A stretch of 10,000 bases of DNA from Methanospirillum hungatei. GTDB taxonomy: Archaea; Halobacteriota; Methanomicrobia; Methanomicrobiales; Methanospirillaceae. Of this stretch, positions 6,396-10,000 are shown piece after piece. Location of the stretch: assembly GCF_020216685.1 (NCBI RefSeq), contig NZ_JAIWNS010000088.1:1-10000 (forward strand), written 5' to 3'. The number at the start of each line of letters is the position of its first letter. Within the stretch, counting starts at the first letter, position 1. The notes beneath the pieces are model-generated. The model made no database searches, had not been told where the DNA came from, and was given only the letters and a program-made list of their open reading frames with translations. A program made the position numbers and the translations under genes.

Positions 6396-6679
6396 GACGA
6401 AAGCGCCTCTCGTATCTCATCAAGCCTGCTTCCCACAATCACCTTGTCATTATTGATGACCAACGTCGGAAATGATCCACGTGGATTTACTTTCTCCATC
6501 TCTTTGAGTATCTCATCCATCTCACTTCGACTGAGTTGATCAACATACAGATAATCGTAGGCTACTTTTAATTCGTCGAGAAGTTTTCTGGTCTGTTTAC
6601 AATGAATACACGTAGAAAGGGCATACAGCATTATTGGTCCCTTATCAATCCCCTCAACATGGACAGGAGTTATCGCCAT
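6392..6679 (-). CDS. Glutaredoxin family protein (CIHC active site)
   Basis: This small cytoplasmic dithiol carrier has 95 residues from the ATG at 6679. Strand 1 (GPIMLYAL) leads into the active site STCIHCKQTRKLL, with the redox cysteines at 24 and 27. The helix, a second strand (YDYLYVDQL), the cis-proline motif SFPTLVI and the ending DKVIVGSRLDEIREAL follow the glutaredoxin plan. An in-frame TTG at 6706 would add nine residues. I choose the ATG because the TTG lies inside the apparent TATA box (CTTTTATT, 6705-6712), which would place transcription start just before the ATG. It is the first gene of a cassette with the ferredoxin:disulfide reductase fusion, whose ATG overlaps its stop codon. 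In methanogens such proteins can take electrons from ferredoxin reductases instead of glutathione, which methanogens generally lack. Confidence 0.9.
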   Translation of the reverse strand: MAITPVHVEGIDKGPIMLYALSTCIHCKQTRKLLDELKVAYDYLYVDQLSRSEMDEILKEMEKVNPRGSFPTLVINNDKVIVGSRLDEIREALSS

Positions 6680-6704
6680 AGATCTGGTATCTGTTCTCTT
6701 TCGC

Positions 6705-6712
6705 AATAAAAG
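6705..6712 (-). promoter_or_regulatory. Candidate TATA box of the glutaredoxin-FTR cassette
   Basis: The minus strand reads CTTTTATT, centred about 29 bases before the ATG at 6679. This implies a nearly leaderless mRNA and fits the lack of a Shine-Dalgarno before that ATG. It lies in the 65-base gap after the deacetylase gene. Assigned from spacing only. Confidence 0.45.
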
Positions 6713-6744
6713 GGCAGGGGATATGGTGGTAAGCGTATTACTTC

Positions 6745-7839
6745 TTACCTGAAATCATACTGTCGGATAAAATACCAGTGATCGGCCAGTTTTTTCTTGA
6801 GATCAGTGACCATCTTAATTACAATCGGAAAGGCCTCATCAGATACTGCTTTCTCTAAGACTTCCCGATATATTTCCGGCTCTCGAATAGCAGATATATC
6901 CAGACCAGCCATAGCAGCAATAAGCCCAAGGTTCGTGTACGGGAGGCCTCCTTCAACACTGTATCCTCCTTCAAGGACAGCAATAATTCTCCCATAACAG
7001 ATAGAATCGGCAAGAATGCACATCTCCTGCATAAGACCTGCATACCCCTGCGCGGTAAGTGCAAGTCCGGTAAGGGGATCAGTGAAATGATTATCCTGAC
7101 CTGCAGAAATAGCAATGGCATCTGGCATGTACTCATCAGCCAGAGGAAGAATGATCTCCTCGAGAAGGTACCGATAGACTTTATCTGAACTCCCGGCAGG
7201 AATTGGCAGATTTATATTATACCCTTTTCCGTCACCAATGCCGATATCCTCAAATCGTCCGGAACCGGGATAAAAGGGGTATTGGTGGACGGAACAAAAA
7301 AGGACGGAAGGATCATCATAGAAGATCTCTTCAGTTCCATTTCCATGATGTGCATCCCAATCAAGGACCATAATCCTCCTCAGGCCCCTCTGCTGAAGAT
7401 GGCGTACCATTATGGCAACATTATTGAGATAACAAAAACCTGCCCCATGTGAACGGCCTGCATGATGACCGGGCGGGCGGCACAGGACAAAAGAATTCCT
7501 TACCTCCTGGTTCAGGACTGCATCTGCACCGGTTATTGCTCCCCCTGCTGCGAGAAGTGCATCATGAATCAATCCTTTAGGTACATAGGTATCTGCATCA
7601 ATTATCGCACCGGTCACTGATGCTTCTTCAAGAAATTGCAGATATTCCTTTGTATGGACCAAGAGCACATCATCTCTCATCGCCGGCTTTGGAGTCAGGA
7701 GACGTATCTGAGGGAGATCAAAAATTCCCTCCTCTTCAAGCTGGTCAAGAGTGTATGATAAGCGTTCACGTCGTTCTGGGTGTGATGAACTCTGTTCATG
7801 TGTCAGATATGATGGAGCATACACGATACCGCACGTCAT
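6745..7839 (-). CDS. Histone deacetylase / acetylpolyamine amidohydrolase family zinc deacetylase
   Basis: The 364-residue protein is a full-length member of the HDAC/AcuC/acetylpolyamine amidohydrolase family, zinc hydrolases that remove acetyl groups from amines. The active site is complete. The tandem histidines H125-H126 lie in RPPGHHA. The zinc ligands D162 and H164 lie in DWDAHHGNGT, and the third, D249, in SAGQDNH. The transition-state tyrosine Y293 lies in LEGGY. GFCYLNNVAI (134-143) is also typical. Where most relatives have SAGFD, this one has SAGQD, a change next to a zinc ligand. Archaeal members could act on acetyl-lysine of chromatin proteins, acetylated polyamines or other small amides; sequence alone does not decide. 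The ATG overlaps the stop of the hydantoinase-family gene (ATGA), with GGAGG four bases before it (7844-7848), so both genes form an operon. The natural substrate may therefore be linked to that pathway. Confidence 0.92.
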   Translation of the reverse strand: MTCGIVYAPSYLTHEQSSSHPERRERLSYTLDQLEEEGIFDLPQIRLLTPKPAMRDDVLLVHTKEYLQFLEEASVTGAIIDADTYVPKGLIHDALLAAGGAITGADAVLNQEVRNSFVLCRPPGHHAGRSHGAGFCYLNNVAIMVRHLQQRGLRRIMVLDWDAHHGNGTEEIFYDDPSVLFCSVHQYPFYPGSGRFEDIGIGDGKGYNINLPIPAGSSDKVYRYLLEEIILPLADEYMPDAIAISAGQDNHFTDPLTGLALTAQGYAGLMQEMCILADSICYGRIIAVLEGGYSVEGGLPYTNLGLIAAMAGLDISAIREPEIYREVLEKAVSDEAFPIVIKMVTDLKKKLADHWYFIRQYDFR

Positions 7840-9281
7840 AATGCCTCCACTGAAATCCCAGGAGCTATCGCAAGGACCAGATCAGTAATTTTTGCGGTGA
7901 CTCTCCAACCTCTCACCACATCATACGAAGAAAAGTATAGGACCTCAATTTCTTCGATATCTTCTTCAGGTGCCCCTTCCTTTCTTGCAATATCCCTGAC
8001 GAGTTCAGTTACATACGAGAGCAGATGCTCTTCATCTCTCGTATCTTTATAGGGGTAGGTTATCCCGTTTAAAGTCAGCCTTTTCCGCTCCGAATCAACA
8101 TGTATGTGTACTTCAAGACTTACTTTTGACACTGCAGCACCGACAGCATTGGCAGATGCGGCATGCTCAGGCACTATCCCGACAGTTTGTGCGCGTTCTG
8201 CAATATCTGAAAGAAGATAATGAGCCAGGTACCCGGTTCCGATGAGAAATTCGGGATGATATTCTTTTACCGCAGAAGCGATCGTTTCCAGATACCGGTG
8301 AACAACATTCTGAGCCGTTGTATGGTCAAGTACTTCAGATCTCTCTGCATCACCAATTCTTGCTCCCATAACATTCAAAGCATCCGTCAGGGTCGGTTCA
8401 CCTCCTCCAAACGAACGGGATGAACCCGCCCTGAAGGGACAGAGATCTGATCGTATACATGAATCGCCACCAAAGGGGATACTCATAGCTGATACTGCCT
8501 GAATCATCGTCTTCGCGCCTTCCAAAACAACCGTCTCGAAGATAGGTTTTCCATCCTTTAATGGAACCAGTTCAGTTGTTGTTCCCCCGATATCAATCAC
8601 CAGGCAGTTTTCATGTTTGGTCAGGTAATATGCTCCGTTTGCAACAGTGGCAGGACTAGAATGAAAAAGCAGCATCGAGTTATCAAGTGCACGGGCAGGT
8701 GAAGTCAGCCCTCCGGTTGATGTGACAAAAAAGAAATCAGGATTAACCCGCTGAATCTGTCTGATAAGAGATGCGACTTTTCCCTTTATCCTGGCATTCA
8801 ATTTTGTAGTATGTATTCGAGCGGGAAAATTTAACGCCCCGATGGGATAACTGAGCGCTATCTGTTCATCAGAATAAAACTGTGATACAATATCATATAC
8901 CTGTTTTTCCAATGCATCATTCCGGACAGAAAATTTCCCGGCAATCGCTATAGCCCGTGCATGCTGCCCCTTCATGATTTTTTTTATCTCTTCAGGATCG
9001 ATTGGTTCTACGATATCTCCGCGATGTGAAACCGATCCTTTTACCGCACCAGGATATACCAGACCTGGTCCCGGTATAGTTATTGTCCGGATGTCTGCGG
9101 GATGGCCGGTGATAATCTCATTGAGTGGTTGAGAAGTGCTGATGGCAAGGCGCCCGTATGAGGAAATTTTCTTGAGGGCATTGTCCAGCCCGTCGGTATT
9201 TGGTACTTTATAGGTATTGATTTGAGAATCTATGACAGCAATATCAGTATTTGTCCCTCCGATATCTATCCCGGTAAACAT
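7836..9281 (-). CDS. Hydantoinase/oxoprolinase family protein (HyuA-like, standalone)
   Basis: The protein has 481 residues with the ASKHA-type ATPase layout of the hydantoinase A/5-oxoprolinase alpha family. An N-terminal phosphate loop DIGGTNTD (6-13) is followed by the hydantoinase A N domain. A second loop DIGGTTTE (230-237) opens the main ATP-binding domain, with a GGDSC segment at 271-275 and a GGGEPTLTDA loop at 292-301, typical of the family. Classical members cleave cyclic amides such as 5-oxoproline or hydantoins using ATP and usually pair with a HyuB subunit. No HyuB is next to this one, and it is shorter than the roughly 650-700 residues of classical HyuA. Another possibility is the related C1-transfer-associated family of methanogens, though this protein is longer than I expect for that. 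It leads the operon with the deacetylase. Transcription probably starts just downstream of the TATA box at 9309-9318. The family is secure, the substrate unknown. Confidence 0.88.
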   Translation of the reverse strand: MFTGIDIGGTNTDIAVIDSQINTYKVPNTDGLDNALKKISSYGRLAISTSQPLNEIITGHPADIRTITIPGPGLVYPGAVKGSVSHRGDIVEPIDPEEIKKIMKGQHARAIAIAGKFSVRNDALEKQVYDIVSQFYSDEQIALSYPIGALNFPARIHTTKLNARIKGKVASLIRQIQRVNPDFFFVTSTGGLTSPARALDNSMLLFHSSPATVANGAYYLTKHENCLVIDIGGTTTELVPLKDGKPIFETVVLEGAKTMIQAVSAMSIPFGGDSCIRSDLCPFRAGSSRSFGGGEPTLTDALNVMGARIGDAERSEVLDHTTAQNVVHRYLETIASAVKEYHPEFLIGTGYLAHYLLSDIAERAQTVGIVPEHAASANAVGAAVSKVSLEVHIHVDSERKRLTLNGITYPYKDTRDEEHLLSYVTELVRDIARKEGAPEEDIEEIEVLYFSSYDVVRGWRVTAKITDLVLAIAPGISVEAL

Positions 9282-9308
9282 GATTGCTCACGGGGTTTTA
9301 GATTCCCA

Positions 9309-9318
9309 ACATATATCA
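9309..9318 (-). promoter_or_regulatory. Candidate TATA box of the hydantoinase-deacetylase operon
   Basis: The minus strand reads TGATATATGT, centred about 33 bases before the ATG at 9281. This would give a leader of under 10 bases. It lies within the 88-base divergent gap shared with the plus-strand gene at 9370. Assigned from composition and spacing. Confidence 0.45.
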
Positions 9319-9324
9319 GATGAT

Positions 9325-9334
9325 GCATATACAC
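9325..9334 (+). promoter_or_regulatory. Candidate TATA box of the unknown plus-strand gene
   Basis: The plus strand reads GCATATACAC, centred about 40 bases before the ATG at 9370. This predicts transcription start near 9354, leaving room for the AAGGG (9357-9361) as ribosome binding site. It sits only about 15 bases from the opposing TATA box, so the two promoters overlap and may compete. Low-confidence inference. Confidence 0.35.
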
Positions 9335-9369
9335 TTCAGATAAATTTTCAAAAAGCAAGGGCAATTCTC

Positions 9370-10000
9370 ATGATCACCGGCTGTCTGGAAGGGGAAACAT
9401 TACTAAAAAAAGGAGTTGCCGCAGTCTTTTTCAATCCAAAAACCCGGTTCATTACAAAATTTTACGTGACCAACTATCGGCTTATAATAAAAAACCAGAA
9501 AAACCAGCTTATAAAATTATCCTATGAACTCATTCATGAGATTTACGTTGAAAATAACACCTACGTGTGCATCAGGTGTAATACTCCCATGCGGTTTTTT
9601 GATGGAAAGGAAGAGTATGTCAGAATTTTCATGCACGGATTAAAGCGCAAGGAAGGGGGCGGCCTGAAAGTACTTGATGATCCGAAATGGCCGAATTATT
9701 GGAAAAAATTTATTAATACACAGGTTTTGCAGTATCAGTCAGAAATTGCCTCAAAAAAGCAATCCATGCAGTCAGAAGAAGATGAACTCCTTCTTATTGA
9801 AGGTGTTACCAGGTCAAAAGAAGGGCTTGATCAGTTTGAGATTGTGAAAACCAGGGAGAAGATGCAGGTCAGGTTTGATAATTATTATTATGAATCCTGC
9901 ATGGTATATGCAACAAATAACCGGCTTATCGTGAAAATAAAATCTGGTGATTATATCATAATTCCCTACTCTGTTATCTATACCTCAGAGCTGGATCCGG
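9370..10000 (+). CDS. Unrecognised protein with two PH/GRAM-like beta-rich halves (C-terminus outside window)
   Basis: The frame stays open from an ATG at 9370 to the window end, giving 210 residues of an incomplete protein. I do not recognise the family. Two stretches resemble each other: residues 31-61, with FYVTNYRLIIKN followed by a strand ending HEIYVE, and residues 179-208, with VYATNNRLIVKI followed by a strand ending YTSELD. Each half is preceded by a similar opening, GCLEGETLLKKGV at 4-16 and LLIEGVTRSKEGL at 141-153. This suggests an internal duplication of a small beta-sandwich, as in PH/GRAM-type or archaeal taxis-adaptor (CheF-like) proteins, but that is a guess. A charged helical linker (about 112-140) joins the halves. 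There is no signal peptide or membrane segment. The same frame is open back to an ATG at 9280, which would add 30 residues and share its CATG with the opposite gene; the promoter layout and AAGGG at 9357-9361 favour 9370. Confidence 0.78.
   Translation, partial: MITGCLEGETLLKKGVAAVFFNPKTRFITKFYVTNYRLIIKNQKNQLIKLSYELIHEIYVENNTYVCIRCNTPMRFFDGKEEYVRIFMHGLKRKEGGGLKVLDDPKWPNYWKKFINTQVLQYQSEIASKKQSMQSEEDELLLIEGVTRSKEGLDQFEIVKTREKMQVRFDNYYYESCMVYATNNRLIVKIKSGDYIIIPYSVIYTSELDP

Noticed and set aside
6704..6706. TTG as the glutaredoxin start
   Set aside because: It lies in the likely TATA box, and the nine added residues (mostly basic and polar) are not part of the fold.
1..10000. CRISPR array, insertion sequence, tRNA or rRNA gene
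   Set aside because: No spaced direct repeats, transposase-like frame, terminal inverted repeats or RNA-gene signatures were seen; composition is even and genes are tightly packed.

Overview
The window looks like part of a methanogenic archaeon's chromosome, most likely Methanomicrobiales and close to Methanospirillum. The grounds are an archaeal-type S-adenosylmethionine synthetase (not bacterial MetK), a ferredoxin:disulfide reductase fused to a rubredoxin domain, a PAS sensor kinase of the style common in methanogens, TATA-like boxes with short leaders rather than -35/-10 promoters, Shine-Dalgarno sites of the GGAGGTGA type, and moderate GC content. The lineage is an inference from protein style. 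No RNA gene, mobile element or CRISPR array is visible. The DNA is almost fully coding, and the longest gap between genes is about 145 bases.

Left part (1-3173, minus strand): a tightly packed operon read right to left as mat - hisG - hisA - hisB, with the last gene cut by the window edge. Junctions overlap by 1 to 4 bases, or use a Shine-Dalgarno site inside the upstream gene's stop region. It joins AdoMet synthesis to three histidine-biosynthesis enzymes. The upstream region (3174-3319) holds three copies of CTGTAC, two of them forming an inverted repeat, next to a TATA-like box. A divergent AdoMet-dependent O-methyltransferase-like gene (3320-4399, plus strand) lies on its other side, so the maker and a user of AdoMet share one control region.

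Middle part (4410-6679, minus strand): a PAS histidine kinase-like protein with an altered N-box is convergent with the methyltransferase. Upstream of it lies a thiol-redox cassette: a glutaredoxin, a ferredoxin:disulfide reductase-rubredoxin fusion, and an unusual cysteine-rich thioredoxin-fold protein. The simplest reading is electron flow from ferredoxin through the FeS disulfide reductase to small dithiol carriers.

Right part (6745-9281, minus strand): a two-gene operon encodes a hydantoinase/oxoprolinase-family protein followed, with a 4-base overlap, by a histone deacetylase/acetylpolyamine amidohydrolase-family enzyme. Both families act on amide-type bonds, which hints at one small-molecule pathway, but the substrate cannot be read from sequence. 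Divergent from it, a plus-strand gene starting near 9370 and running off the window encodes an unrecognised protein with two similar beta-rich, PH/GRAM-like halves. It is the least explained coding sequence here.
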